NCBI GenBank assembly: GCA_030765065.1
Contig: CM060988.1
Coordinates: 194,802,565-194,866,564, forward strand
Source: Deroplatys truncata
Taxonomy: Eukaryota > Arthropoda > Insecta > Mantodea > Mantidae
Reading direction: 5' to 3'
DNA: 64,000 nucleotides
Below are positions 22,767 to 33,956 of the stretch, piece after piece. Position numbers and translations under genes: made by a program. Below the pieces are notes generated by a model. That model was given only the letters and a program-made list of their open reading frames with translations. It had not been told where the DNA came from and ran no database searches. Positions within the stretch are counted from its first letter, which is position 1. The number at the start of each line of letters is the position of its first letter.

Positions 22767-22893
22767 TTGCCTATGAATCTCATTGTGCTGACGGATTCTA
22801 TATTCGAGATCAGAGATCTGTGCTTGAAGCCATGTCCAACGACTTGCAACACCAGCTCTATCCTGCGCCCATTTCCACGCTGCTCTCTTCGCT
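22767..22893 (-). CDS. KANSL1: Internal exon of KANSL1 (NSL complex subunit 1)
   Basis: The minus strand encodes about 42 residues, [14 protein letters not shown], then [20 protein letters not shown], then NEIHRQ. This matches the conserved KANSL1 segment (human: WKWAADRA...SRWNWLQAH...DLEYRIRQQ). KANSL1 (fly nsl1) is the nuclear scaffold of the NSL complex, which recruits the MOF/KAT8 acetyltransferase through a C-terminal PEHE domain; that domain is not in view. The upstream acceptor is good: a pyrimidine-rich stretch then TTGCAG before 22893, exon phase one base. The donor is either GT after CAA at 22767 (CAA/GTAGCA) or a consensus GC donor at 22771 (AG/GCAAGT). I found no other KANSL1 exon, so its introns must be long. 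Base composition is clearly richer in G+C than the flanks. Confidence 0.85.
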
Positions 22894-23694
22894 CTGCAAC
22901 AATGGAGATCACATTAAATGCATGAAATATTTCAATTAATTATTGATGCTTCCAGCAGCAGCCAGTGTTGGAATACATATTTATCAAATGACAATATCTA
23001 GAACCCCCAAAAATCATTAATTGCCTTATGCAGATGTTCTAAAGAGGCATTCCAAAGGTGAAAAGCTTCAGAATAAATTATAGCTCTCTTAAATAAATAC
23101 AATTATGTAAACACAAAGCTGAACCCACAACCATAAAGCTTCAATTTGCTTGTTTAGAATTCATAAGCCTTTTTGCTTTTGTTCAAAGACAGTAAATAAT
23201 TACAAGGCCTGTTTTATAATTAAACCAATCACGAGAGAGTAAAATCTAAAGCAAAGAATAGGTATTTTTAACACTGAATGTCTAAATATCTGTTAAAAAA
23301 ACTTCTGATGTGTAACACTCACATGAATCAGAAACTCTACCCATTACAAATTAGCATTATTTCCATTACATATTACACCATTCATGATAAATTTTATTTA
23401 AATTTTAAAAAACATAAAATAAATAAATAAAAAATGCACAAAAGCTCTTGGACATATCCTCAAATGACATACTTGGTAAAACTAAACTTACAACAATGGA
23501 TATTTTAAATGCAGCTAATGCAATGAAAACAATTATCTTGCAGGAACTCTGTATTTGAATGAGCTCTATATTTTTCTCCATCACTTATATTTTCAAATTT
23601 ATATAAGTTTCAATGAGAATGAGTATTTCACACACTATCTACAAAAATTTCAAGATCTATGTATATTTTGTCATGCAAGATTTCAAACTTGAAA
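22894..23694. other. Presumed KANSL1 intron, no recognised element
   Basis: This is AT-rich sequence with no second exon or transposon signature that I could see. Confidence 0.45.
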
Positions 23695-25441
23695 CAATCC
23701 TAAGAAATATTTTTGAGGGATATGTCAAATTTTCCATATAAAGGGTAGTTTGACAATGTTGAGGTGAAGAAAGATTTCATCTTAAGAAATGAACCTGAGC
23801 CGCCAATTCACAAGGAGGATGCAGGGTTAAGATGTTCCAAGAATTTCCCCCATACCAAACAACCTTTTACAAGAAAAATCTTGTTATTTCCTTAAAGCTT
23901 GATGTGTTGCATTCACATGACTTTCTCTACTCATTCTTACACAAACTATCTTTAAAAATTATATTCTTTTATCTATTTCTTGTTAATCGAGATAAACTTT
24001 CATTACACATTTTACATTTCATTGCGGGCAAAGGAAGGCTAAAGTAATAGATATTTTAAAAAGGAGATCGCTATGTCATGGCTTTAAAATTCCATGCTCT
24101 TAGCAATGACCATGAGAGAAAACAAATGGCAACTTTTTACTTGAAAAACTAATATGTTACATTTACATGACTTTCTTTACTGATCGTTTATTTTTATATA
24201 GCTTCTACAAACTACTCCTATGAACGCTTATTTTTCTACTTCATGTTAATCGAGATAAGCCTGCCTAGAGGAAACCAAATCAACTGTCAGATGTTTAAAA
24301 ACTGGGCCACTATAGGCTGGCCTAGAAATCCCATCCTCTTTCCATGACATCGCGAGAAACAACTAAAAAGCTACAGCACCTTAAATGACAAGAGTATTAA
24401 AAATTCCAACCAATAACAGCACTTATCTCGAAAATGGCTGTCACAAAAAAAAATGTTTCAAAGAGATATATATTTTTTGTGTATAATGTTTCTTTCCACC
24501 TCTTATGGTTTACCAGTTATACAGAAATCCTTCCAATCTCACAGATTATTCCCAAAAAATTAAAAATACAAATTTTGTCATGTCTATATGATATTTTAAT
24601 CAAAATCATGGGAGCCAACTGAGAAAATTGAAAATGTCAAAAAGTCTTCCTTATAAAGCATAGTTTGAGATGAGATTTTGTTGAAAATTTTGTTGCGTCC
24701 TTGGAATATTCTGAAGTTAAATACAAAGTTTTATTTTTATTCTACTTTTCGTTGTTACTTTCTCTGCCACATACAAAGTAGCTAGAGAAGGTATTGCATT
24801 TCAACCAAAAATTTGATTTAAGATTTCACCGGAAATACATGTTTTGAGGCACCTTGAATAATATAATTTTTATAAAAAGCTCTGTATGTATGTGTGTCTA
24901 AGCGAAAAGTTGGATAAATACCGAACTTGGTAGTTAGGTTCAATACCCTCCAAAGAGCGACACGAATATTTTCACGAAAATCCCCCTACTCTAAACTACC
25001 TCTTACATGGAACATTCATCGAAATATTTTATTTTCTAAAAAATGGCTCTAACAATTTTTATTAAAGTACCATATATCAAAGATATTTACATTAAAATTA
25101 AATGTATATCTTGAATTTTCTGGGAATAGCCTGTTAAGTACTCTTATTTCGGATGGAATTTTGTAGAATCTTTTTTTGGCATATAGCGTTCTTTAACATT
25201 TGACTATCGCTGTTCTCTTTGTGTTTATAACGAAATGTGTACTGTAGTTGTTTCCGAAAAGGTTTACCTCGATTAAAATGAAGTAGATATAAAAATAAGT
25301 TTTCGTGGGTATAATTTATATACCCGCTAATAAACGATGAGCCTAAAACCATGTATTTCTGGTGAAATCTCGACTACGAATTTTTGGGTGGAATACAATA
25401 CTTCCTCCTACCTGCCATAGGTACGGTGACACAGAAAGTAA
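23695..25441. repeat. Cluster of old family C copies in both orientations
   Basis: Pieces in order: a short plus fragment near 23695-23760; a plus 5' part at 23895-24140 (GTGTTGCATTCACATGACTTTC...); a plus copy at 24153-24760 (GTTACATTTACATGACTTTC...); a minus copy at 24763-25350 starting TTTCTCTGCC and holding a short TG run at 24887-24896; and a plus 3' end at 25351-25441. All are more diverged than the 30-53 kb copies. No coding content. Confidence 0.7.
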
Positions 25442-25789
25442 AAAGATCAACATAATTTTTACTAAAATTGTGAGTTTGAGATGGTCGCACAATGAATAAA
25501 TGGACCGTACATTTTCCTCATTCTCATTGTATTTCACTGCAACTGAAAACGCGGGCAGAAAAACATTAAATGATTAAACATATTTATGTTGAATAATTTG
25601 GAGCATTAACCATTTTCAAAATATTCATTAGCAGTGAGGAGTATTTTGATACATTAATAATCCATTCTTTTGTTACGTTCTGATCGACGATAAATTATAT
25701 TAACAGGTGACGACTGTCGGTGTGTTTCCGTTGACAACATTAACAAATTTTATTACCGAAACTGCTTAAATTCGTGATGTGTTTACAGT

Positions 25790-25992
25790 TAACGTGTTCT
25801 CTCACCACGTAGCCAGCGACCAGGAAATGTTGCTATCTCCTCTCTTGTTAGCATGGCGGGCCGCGCCAATGTTGCGTCATTCACTCCGTGAACAGATGCT
25901 TCTCTCATGATACAACAGTCTTGTAGGCTGGTCTTCCCGCTCTTCATCGGCCTGCCCAGTTTTCGCGTACTTACAGTCCGATAAAACCACAC
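25790..25992 (-). other. GC-rich segment, possible 5' exon or UTR
   Basis: This block has visibly higher G+C and more CpG than its surroundings. The minus strand is open for 67 codons, with MREASVHGVNDATLARPAML, then TREEIATFPGRWLR, followed by a possible donor CGTG/GTGAGA. The frame does not join the KANSL1 exon at 22893 in phase, so if it is an exon it is untranslated or belongs to another transcript. No protein family was recognised. Confidence 0.25.
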
Positions 25993-26350
25993 TTGACATT
26001 CAGGTCAGTATCTTCCAAAGATGCGACATTAAGATTTTTCAATAAAATCCTCCACTCCATCTACGCTTTACATGCAATATGCTTCGAAATGTTGGACTGG
26101 CAAATGCTTTCTATTGAAATACAGTGTTTAAGACATTTACATGACAAACTTTGTATCTTGAATTTTCTAGGAATACTCTGAGAAGCCCTCTTCATTCTAA
26201 ATGAAATATTGTATAATTTGTATAACTGGTAAATCGTGAAAGATGCACGAAAGCTTAGATAACAGAAAACGTAGATCTCGTTAAAACATACTCTTGTAGC
26301 ATTAACTATTTCCTAGGTATTTGTTATTGGTCTGAAGTTGAAATTTTTTA
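25993..26350 (-). repeat. Family C fragment
   Basis: It contains the minus-orientation landmarks CAGTATCTTCCAAAGATGCG, TGAATTTTCTAGGAATA, GTATAACTGGTAAATCG and AACGTAGATCTCGTTAAAA. It is truncated at both sides and diverged. Confidence 0.65.
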
Positions 26351-27560
26351 AGCCCTAAGAGGCCTTTTAATAAATTGCTACAGAGTGGAATGTCAAAGCT
26401 AAGATTTGACTATCCTTTCAGCGTCCTGTATCTCTACAACGAAACGTGAACCTTATATGAAGCGGATAGAAGAGTGGGGACACTTGTATGTAAACCATAA
26501 GACTTTTTTAAGGTTGTTAATGAAACTTCTTACATATAGAATCTAAGGAGTTTGAGAACGCTTGGACTATTTTTGCATTGTTCTAGTAAATCTTAAGCCT
26601 TGTAACGTCATGCGCCATTGTAAACTTGAACCCTGCTAACGACACACATCCGTTGAAGCACTGTCTTATTTCATGGTCTTCTGCACATTAAGTTTGATTT
26701 CCCAAGGGTGGAAAACAAGTAATCAAAATGACTAAATAGACACAAATTGCTGACCAATTTAGTTAGAAAATGGCATTTCAAAAGTAAGTGGAACAGTAAA
26801 AATTGTCATCTAGCCTTTCCTATCTCCAGAATTATCCGTTAACTGCCTTTTATTGAAAAACGGTGTTCTCATGTTTATATAAAAAAAAGTCAAAGCAAAT
26901 TTTCATTTTAAAAATAATTTATTGCAGATAACAAATCATCAAAAACATTAAACATTATGTAGTTTTAGCGCTTAGAATTACTTAAGATTTCTGCACTCAT
27001 CCTTGAGTAAACGTGAGGCAGGATGCTCACATTGTAACTGCTTCATATCCCCACTTTTTTTACATTCATTTGCATATGCAACACAAAACATTTCTTCGTT
27101 TTCCTTTCCCATTAAGTCATCTATGCTTGTCTTAGATATAACTCAACCACTCACATTTATAAGAGAACTTTCTCATTTCTATCCATTCACAAATAAGTTC
27201 ATTTAAATAAAACGGCATTCTAAACTGTTAATTAAATACCTACTGTAGACTTGCCTAGAATCTGAAGCTAGAAACAGAAATAACTTAAATGGAGAATAAA
27301 ATTAGCAAGAGGTGAAAACATGGCCTTAAGACATTCAACCAGAGTTCCATTATTTCAATGTTTGTAAGGAGCCAATGACAACGAAAAACCACTATCGGCC
27401 TGTGAGTACAGTAACATGTTAGGAAAATGGAGCAAAAACCATCTCACCTTGAGTTGAAATAAAGTTTCGTGATCTTTCTGGAAATTCGTGTTTTCATGAA
27501 TTGCACCAACAAGAAAAATAGCAATTGTGGTCACAAATTATAAATAATACTCACTTTAGC
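26351..27560. other. No gene recognised
   Basis: This is AT-rich sequence. A weak family C trace (TCTCCAGAATTATCCGTTAA) occurs near 26822. I see nothing else. Confidence 0.4.
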
Positions 27561-27764
27561 TTACCAATTGTTAAAATAATTGACAAACTGCTGATCAATA
27601 CACCCTTGGGTTTCTTCCTCGCTCAGCATATCTTGTTCTCTGAATGATCTGAGTTTACAGCTTTGGATCCAGTGGATAAGCATATGATTTTCTATTTGGC
27701 AGTTTACACAATAACTGGCTGACTTAACCGACGTTGTACGTTTAGCTTTTTTAACTCCAATGAT
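27561..27764 (-). CDS. Unidentified open segment, possible internal exon
   Basis: The minus strand is open for 67 codons between a TGA (27765-27767) and a TAA (27561-27563). A good donor (AATTG/GTAAGC) overlaps that stop, at 27564-27565. The peptide includes SYCVNCQIENHMLIHWIQSC, which has zinc-ligand-like Cys and His spacing, then an acidic run (DMLSEEETQG). There is no clear pyrimidine tract at an acceptor. In AT-rich DNA such a frame is uncommon but not rare, and I do not recognise it. Confidence 0.2.
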   Translation of the reverse strand: MIGVKKAKRTTSVKSASYCVNCQIENHMLIHWIQSCKLRSFREQDMLSEEETQGCIDQQFVNYFNNW

Positions 27765-27767
27765 TCA

Positions 27768-28942
27768 TTTATTTCATTTCCTTGCCGCCATTCTTTATGA
27801 AATTACGGTACAATAATCTTAGAGCATTTTTGTGGTTAATTCTCCCATGCCCCTATAATTGTAATTTCGCACAGCCTGGCTAATAACGGATGAAAAATCA
27901 CCTGATATTCACACAAAACAATGTAAACCATCGGCGGAACGTCCTTAACCTCCCCTCGACGATCTTCCAAGTTCTAGGAATGCTAAATAACCTATGAGTA
28001 TCCTTTGGAAGTGAAACAATCATCGGTCGGAATGGTCGAGTCATTTTTTTAAAAGATAATTACAGTAGGGAAATTTTAAACCTTTGTAGCTTTGTAGAAG
28101 TGAAGCTGGTGAGTACTCCCAGGCTACCAAGCTAACCGCTTTGGAAAATACAGTCTGCGACAAACGAGAAAAATAATCTTTTCATTTCTAATGTTAGGGA
28201 TTTTCCCTCTTTATAAATTATTTAGCAGCATTACAGCATATTAAATACAGCAAATCTTTCTTATGAGGCTTATTAAAATATTTTGGCACTCGCATCGCAT
28301 GCAATTTCAAACAAAAGACAAATCTTTTCTCGCAAGCATGTCCTTTTATAACTTCAATGTGTTCGTATCCTAGGTAGCAGAGAACCAAGGGTTGGCTGGC
28401 ACACTGTTAATAAATAGGCAACCCTGTAATTTTACGAAGGACACTTATAAAATACAGGGGGTGGTCATCTAGGTTAGCCATTGTTACAAGTTTTTATTGC
28501 ATCTTCTTACAGTGTGCTGCCTTTATACTCAGAGTACCCGCCAATATATCTGTCTTCTGGAATACAAAAGCTTACAACCCCCGGTCTTAAGAAATGGTTG
28601 CTTTTCTGTGAAGTTTTGTCCTCTGTGGTAGGAACCATGTAGCGAAGTTCACACGTTCAATCTGTCATCAAAAACAACTGCTCTGAGCAGTAATTTAAGA
28701 AACCTGCTGTTTGACAATGTTGCGTCATACTTTACACGTCATAGATGTTTTTTTTTCCTCGTCAACCGTAATTAACCAGAATGTTCTGAGCTACATACGT
28801 AATGCAATATGTAATACACGAATATAGTGAACTTTGAACATGCATCCCCGCTTCTTAAATCTCTCTACCCCTAGCTTCATCACCGATATTAGGTATGTGT
28901 CTCTTACTCGCGCCGCCCCCCAAAGAAAGAAAAAAGATCTGA
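27768..28942. other. No gene or repeat recognised
   Basis: This is mixed AT-rich sequence with no supported coding frame, RNA or element end. Confidence 0.4.
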
Positions 28943-30195
28943 TGATACATTCACATAACTTTCTCTACACTCTATCGCTTATTAGATATACGAACTATTT
29001 CATCTTAATCCAGATAAACCTTTGCAGAAATAGCTACATTACACATTTCGTTATAGATACAAAGGGAACAGCGATAGTCAAATGTTTAACAACTGGACGC
29101 TATATGCCGGCCTTAAAATTACATACTGTTTCCATGACATCGCGAGAAACAATGAATGTTGACAGGACTTCAAAAGAATGGCTAAATATTGAACAGTTCG
29201 AACCATTAATAACGGATATCTCGGAAATGGCTGATGCCACAAAAAGTTATTTGAAATAAAACTTTGTGTTTTAAAGAGATCCACTTTATGCACATTTTTG
29301 TCCATCGCTTAACCTTTACTAGTTACGCCAGATTATTAAAAAAATGAAAAATAAATAAAAAAATCCTTCCGAACGAATAGGACTTCCACGGATCCAGAAA
29401 ATTCAAGATATACATTTTATTTGCCATGTAAATATCTTGAATGTGTGCTATTTTAATCAAAATTGTTAGCCATTTTGTTTTAGAAAATCAAAATATTCGA
29501 AAAATGTTCCAGTAAAGGGTACTTTGGGGTGGGAGGAATTTTCTTGAAAATCGTGTCGCATCTGTAGAAGGCACTTAACTTAAATACTAAGTTTGGTGTT
29601 GACACAACTTTTAGTTTTGGAGTTATGCTGTTCACAGACACACACATGGACATTTTCTAAAACTGCTTTTTTTGGATTCAGGGGGCCTCAAAACATGTTT
29701 CGGTGAAATCAAACTTTTGGGTGGAAGGCAATATCTTGAATTTTCTGGGAATAACTTGAAGTCCTCTTCAATAGGAAGGAAATTTATATAATCTTCTGCA
29801 ACTGGTAAACGTTAAGCGATAGACAACGTACTACACAAAATCTTTAAAATAAAGTTTATTTCAAATGTCTTTTGTGGCATCAGCAAATTTCCGAGCTATC
29901 CGTTATTAACGGTTCCAATTGTTCAAAACTTCGCCATTCTTCTGAAGTCCTGTCAATTTTAGTTGTTTCTCGCGATGTCATTGAAAGAGTATAGAATTTT
30001 AAGGCCAGTATGTAGCGTACAGTTCTACAGCATTTGACTATCGTTATTCCCTTTGTAATGGAGCTATTTCCGAAGGGTTTATCTCGGTTAAGATAAATTA
30101 AACAGGAAAATATACTTTCGTAAGAATAATTTGTATACCCACTAATAAGCCAAAGAGGATAGAAAAAGTCATGCGAATGTAATTAAACCATCATA
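28943..30195. repeat. Two family C copies head to head (large inverted repeat)
   Basis: A plus copy runs from ATACATTCACATAACTTTCT (about 28947) to about 29728. A minus copy then runs from about 29729 to 30195, ending AAAAAGTCATGCGAATGTAA. Blocks such as AATAACGGATATCTCGGAAA (plus, about 29207) and TATCCGTTATTAACGG (minus, about 29899) pair across the centre. Together they form an imperfect inverted repeat of about 1.2 kb. The 141-codon open frame at 28834-29259 lies inside this repeat and is not conserved elsewhere. Confidence 0.75.
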
Positions 30196-30327
30196 AGCGT
30201 ATTTGATGGGTTAGCGTTTTAGTTCTAATGAATTACTCTTGATGAGAGGAACCGGGATGTTTGGGCATTTATAACAATCAAAATAGCTCAAAAGCCAATT
30301 AAAACCCAAAAAACCGCACGGTAAATT

Positions 30328-31041
30328 AAAAAAATCTGATGTGTTACACTCACATAACTTTCTCTACTCTTGTACAACGTAATTTTACAAACGCCCATTC
30401 TCCATATGCTTCATGTTAATCGAGATATCGAGATGTCAATCTTATTGGTAATTTTCTTGTAGATGCAACGGGAATATGCTAGCTTTTAAGCGATAGTCAA
30501 ATATTTTAACGCTGGTTGCTATGTGGCGCATTCCATTCTCTTTGCATGTCCAGGACATAAAAAAATGAGTAACGAATTTGAGAAAAAGTATAAGTGTTGG
30601 AAAATTTAAGGGAATAACAAGCAATATCTCGAAAACGGTTCACTCAACAACAAAAATGTATATGACATAAATTGTGTATTGTAACGCGATCTACATTTTT
30701 TGTGCAGTAAAATTTTGTCTATCTCTTATGGTTTACCAGTTATGCAAAAGTCGTTCAGAATGAAGAACACTTTTGGAGACATTCCCAGAAAATTCGAGAT
30801 ATACATTTCATTTGTCATGAAAAAACCTTAAACATATGATATTTTAATCAAAATCGTTAGAGCCATTTTTGAGAAAATTAAAATTTTCGAAAAATGTTCC
30901 ATGTAAAGGGTAGTCTGGGGTGGGGGGATTTTCTTGAAAACCTTCGTGTCGCATATCTGGAAGATACTGAACCTAAATACCAAGTTTGGTGTTTATCCGA
31001 CTGTTCGTTTCTGAGCTATGCTGTTCACAGACACACACACA

Positions 31042-31100
<59 letters not shown>

Positions 31101-31239
31101 ACACACGGACATGTTTCCAAAAATGCTTTTTTTGGATTCAGGGAGTCTCAAAACATGTATTTCCGGTGAAATCTCGGTATCGAATTTTTGGGTCGAATGC
31201 AATACTTCCCCTACTTACTATACGTAGTAGAGAAAGTAA
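30328..31239 (+). repeat. Family C, full-length copy with long CA microsatellite
   Basis: A reference copy of about 910 bp. It starts after an A-run with TCTGATGTGTTACACTCACA and then TAACTTTCTCTACTC. It ends CTTACTATACGTAGTAGAGAAAGTAAAA. The inner ACTTTCTCTAC near the start and GTAGAGAAAGT at the end are inverted repeats of 11 bp placed asymmetrically. A hairpin (CTACTTACTATACGTAGTAG) lies just inside the end. The CA run (31030-31108) sits between GCTGTTCACAG and CGGACATGTTTCC. No protein is encoded; open frames through the CA run are low complexity. Confidence 0.85.
31030..31108. repeat. (CA)n microsatellite inside family C
   Basis: About 79 bp of CA repeats with two CAGACA interruptions. 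It occupies the fixed CA site of family C. Confidence 0.95.
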
Positions 31240-32639
31240 AAAAGGCATTATAAATTTTAAAACGTCATAATGTACCTAACCAATATTTAATTTTAAAAAG
31301 ATTAGAAATTACATATTTTTAATGTTGCACATTAGAAGGTATAGCTGTAAATGTACTTGTGCTAGACTCTGCCAGCATCAACTAATGATTTACACAAAAC
31401 TGTGAGTCTACTAAATGTAGCAATGGTTGTTGGAAGTAGCCGTATTGCCTTATCACCACTCTTAGAAGCGAGAACAGATTTGTGATTTGTTAACACATGT
31501 TGATTGACAAAAAGTTGCACAATAGAACTGTTCCATCAGTTGAAAACACTGAGCACCAAATTCACTAACTGTGAGGTTTACTTTTCAATGGTTGACTGGC
31601 ATCGTAACTAGATCTTTCTGACACTGGCTGAACATCACTAATCGTCAAAATGTTTTCCTACAATACTTCCTGATCCTGAGAAACCCATTTTCAAAGAGAA
31701 ATTGCTGAACCCATAGCGGGTAGCAAACATTACAATATAAAATGAACAATTTAAAGTTGAAAAAAGGTGAAAATTGGCATTTATAATTCAAATAGGCAGC
31801 CTGACCTTCAACGGACTGCCCTGCACTTAGGGCTTACACCCCCCGAGGACTTGCAAGCCAATGGGTTGTATCCATAAAATATAGTGTTTTCTTTTGTTCT
31901 ACCTACAGGAAAAGCTCGAAGGAATAACACATAATTCATTTCGTAGGCATATACAGTAAACTAATGCTAAGATGATTATACTTTCATGCATGGTTTTACC
32001 TTACAATGATAGAAAATCGGGCGCTTCCGCTTCTATTCGGTCATTCTCATTCAAAACAACGCGACAGATTATACAAGGTGGCAAATTCCAACAATTGGAA
32101 AAATCTAGCTTCAACATAACCTGCGTATGTAAACATTTAAAATGTCTGAGAAATATGAGAAATAAGGAGAATAAAAACAGTTCGTAAATTTGCTAAAGTC
32201 TGAAATAAGGAAGCTTCAACAGTGCAGAAATTAGAGACAACGATGTTGCCAATAAAATAATCACTTAACATTCCACATTCCATTTATCGAATCGATATAA
32301 TTGCTTAAAATCAGAATCTCTTGGCGGTTTTTTTTCTTCAAACGTCCTTCTAGTCCGAACTTGAAATGCAGCCGTTTTACTTATTGTGCGCATGTGCTAA
32401 ACAAACTAAGCCCGGAAAAAGGCATTTCTTAGTATTGCCTACGAAGCACATCTTTTTCCGATATTTTCCTACATTTTATGCATGACAATCATAGTATATT
32501 AACGGTAGAAGTATAACATACTAGATCGATAATGTGCAAAGAGGAAAAGCATATACTAAGCCTTTTATACGTGCTGATCGTAGTATTTTATTCCAAAACC
32601 GCAGAAAAAGAATTTACTACATTTTATACAGATGGCTGT
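31240..32639. other. No gene or repeat recognised
   Basis: This is AT-rich intergenic or intronic sequence. No supported feature. Confidence 0.4.
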
Positions 32640-33768
32640 GTCTTGGGTCAGTAGCCAGTCAAGGAGCAAGCAAACTCTGGATCATAGCTTATCCAGAATG
32701 AGTGATCAGCCCAATGCCTTGTGTAGCAAGCAACCTCTAGATCATAGCATATCCAGGATGACTGATCAGCCCAATGTCTTGTGTCAGTAGTCTGTCGTTG
32801 AGCAAGCAAACCCTAGATCATAACATATCCAGGATGAATGATCAGCCCAATGTCTTGTGTCAGTAGTCTGTCGTTGAGCAAGCAAACCCTAGATCATAAC
32901 ATATCCAGGATGAATGATCAGCCCAATGTCTTGTGTCAGTAGTCTGTCGTTGAGCAAGCAAACCCTAGATCATAACATATCCAGGATGAATGATCAGCCC
33001 AATGTCTTGGATCAGTAGTCTGTCAAGGAGCAAGCAAATTCTGAATCATAGCTTATCCAGGATGAGTGATCAGCCCAATGCCTTGTGTCAGTAGTCTGTC
33101 GAGGAGCAAGCAAAGCTTAGATCATAGTATATCCAGGATGAGTGATCAGCCCAATTTCTTGTGTCAGTAGTCTGTCGACGAGCAAGCAAAGCTTAGATCA
33201 TAGCATATCCAGGATGAGTGATCAGCCCAATGCCTTGTGTCAGTATTCTTTCAAGGAGCAAGCAAACTCTGGATCATAGCATATCCAGGATGAGTGATCA
33301 GCCCAATGCCTTGTCAGTATTCTTTCGAGGTGCAAGCAAACTTTGGATCATAGCATATCCAGCATGAGTGATCAGCCCAACGCCTTGTGTCAGTATTCTG
33401 TCGAGGAGCAAGCAAACCCTAGATCACAGGTTATCCAGGATGAGTGATCAGTCCAATGTCTTGGGTCAGTAGCCTGTCAAGGAGCAAGCAAACTCTGGAT
33501 CATAGCTTATCCAGGATGAGTGTTCAGCCCAATGCCTTGTCAATAATCTGTCGAGGAGCAAGCAAACCCTAGATCATAGCATATCCAGGATGAGTGATCA
33601 GCCCAATGTCTTGTGTCAGTAGCCTGTCGAGGAGCAAGCAAACTCTAGATCATAGCATATCCAGGATGAGTGATCAGCCCAATGTCTTGGGTCAGCAGCC
33701 TGTCGAGGAGCAAGCAAACTCTGGATCATAGCTTATCCAGGATGAATCATCAGTCCAATGTCTTGGGA
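32640..33768. repeat. Minisatellite, 76-bp unit, about 15 copies
   Basis: The unit spacing is exactly 76 bp where I counted it (starts at 32778, 32854, 32930 and 33006). Each unit contains GAGCAAGCAAA, TAGATCATAG or a variant, TATCCAGGATGA and TGATCAGCCCAATG. Three adjacent units (32778-33005) are almost identical and share private variants (GTTGAGCAAG, CATAACATATCC), which suggests a recent local expansion. Other units differ by several substitutions and small deletions. TGATCA, a palindrome, occurs in most units. The array ends abruptly at the 3' boundary of a SINE. Confidence 0.95.
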
Positions 33769-33956
33769 TGTAGTGACAAAAGCGATGATAGCAAAATTCG
33801 CGTTTCAAACTATCCAACCCAGCATTCGCCTAGCGGCCACAGAAAACCGCGAAGAAACCTTCGGTCTGATTTGTCGGCCCTGGGATTTGAACCCGGGACC
33901 TCCCGAATACGAGTGGCACGCGTTACTGCGTCGCCACCTTGCTCGGTGGCACCCTG
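33769..33956 (-). mobile_element. tRNA-derived SINE (family 2)
   Basis: On the minus strand a tRNA-like head runs from about 33956: GTGCCACCGAGCAAGGTGGC, an A-box-like GGTGGCGACGCAGT, then a perfect B-box GGTTCAAATCC (33883-33893, reverse strand) set in TCCCGGG...CCCAGGG arms. A body of about 100 bp follows and stops where the 76-bp minisatellite begins. Only one copy is present in the window. Confidence 0.75.

Noticed and set aside
28834-29259. 141-codon open frame
   Set aside because: It lies inside an old family C copy. Other copies of the same sequence are full of stops and no motif is present.
30894-31270. Thr/His-rich and Val/Cys-rich open frames across the CA runs (also 40608-40989, 41079-41398, 41556-41828, 52296-52611)
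   Set aside because: A CA repeat is open in several frames on both strands. These are low-complexity translations of family C, not genes.
32640-33768. CRISPR-like array
   Set aside because: The repeats are directly contiguous 76-bp units with no unique spacers and the genome is eukaryotic. It is a minisatellite.
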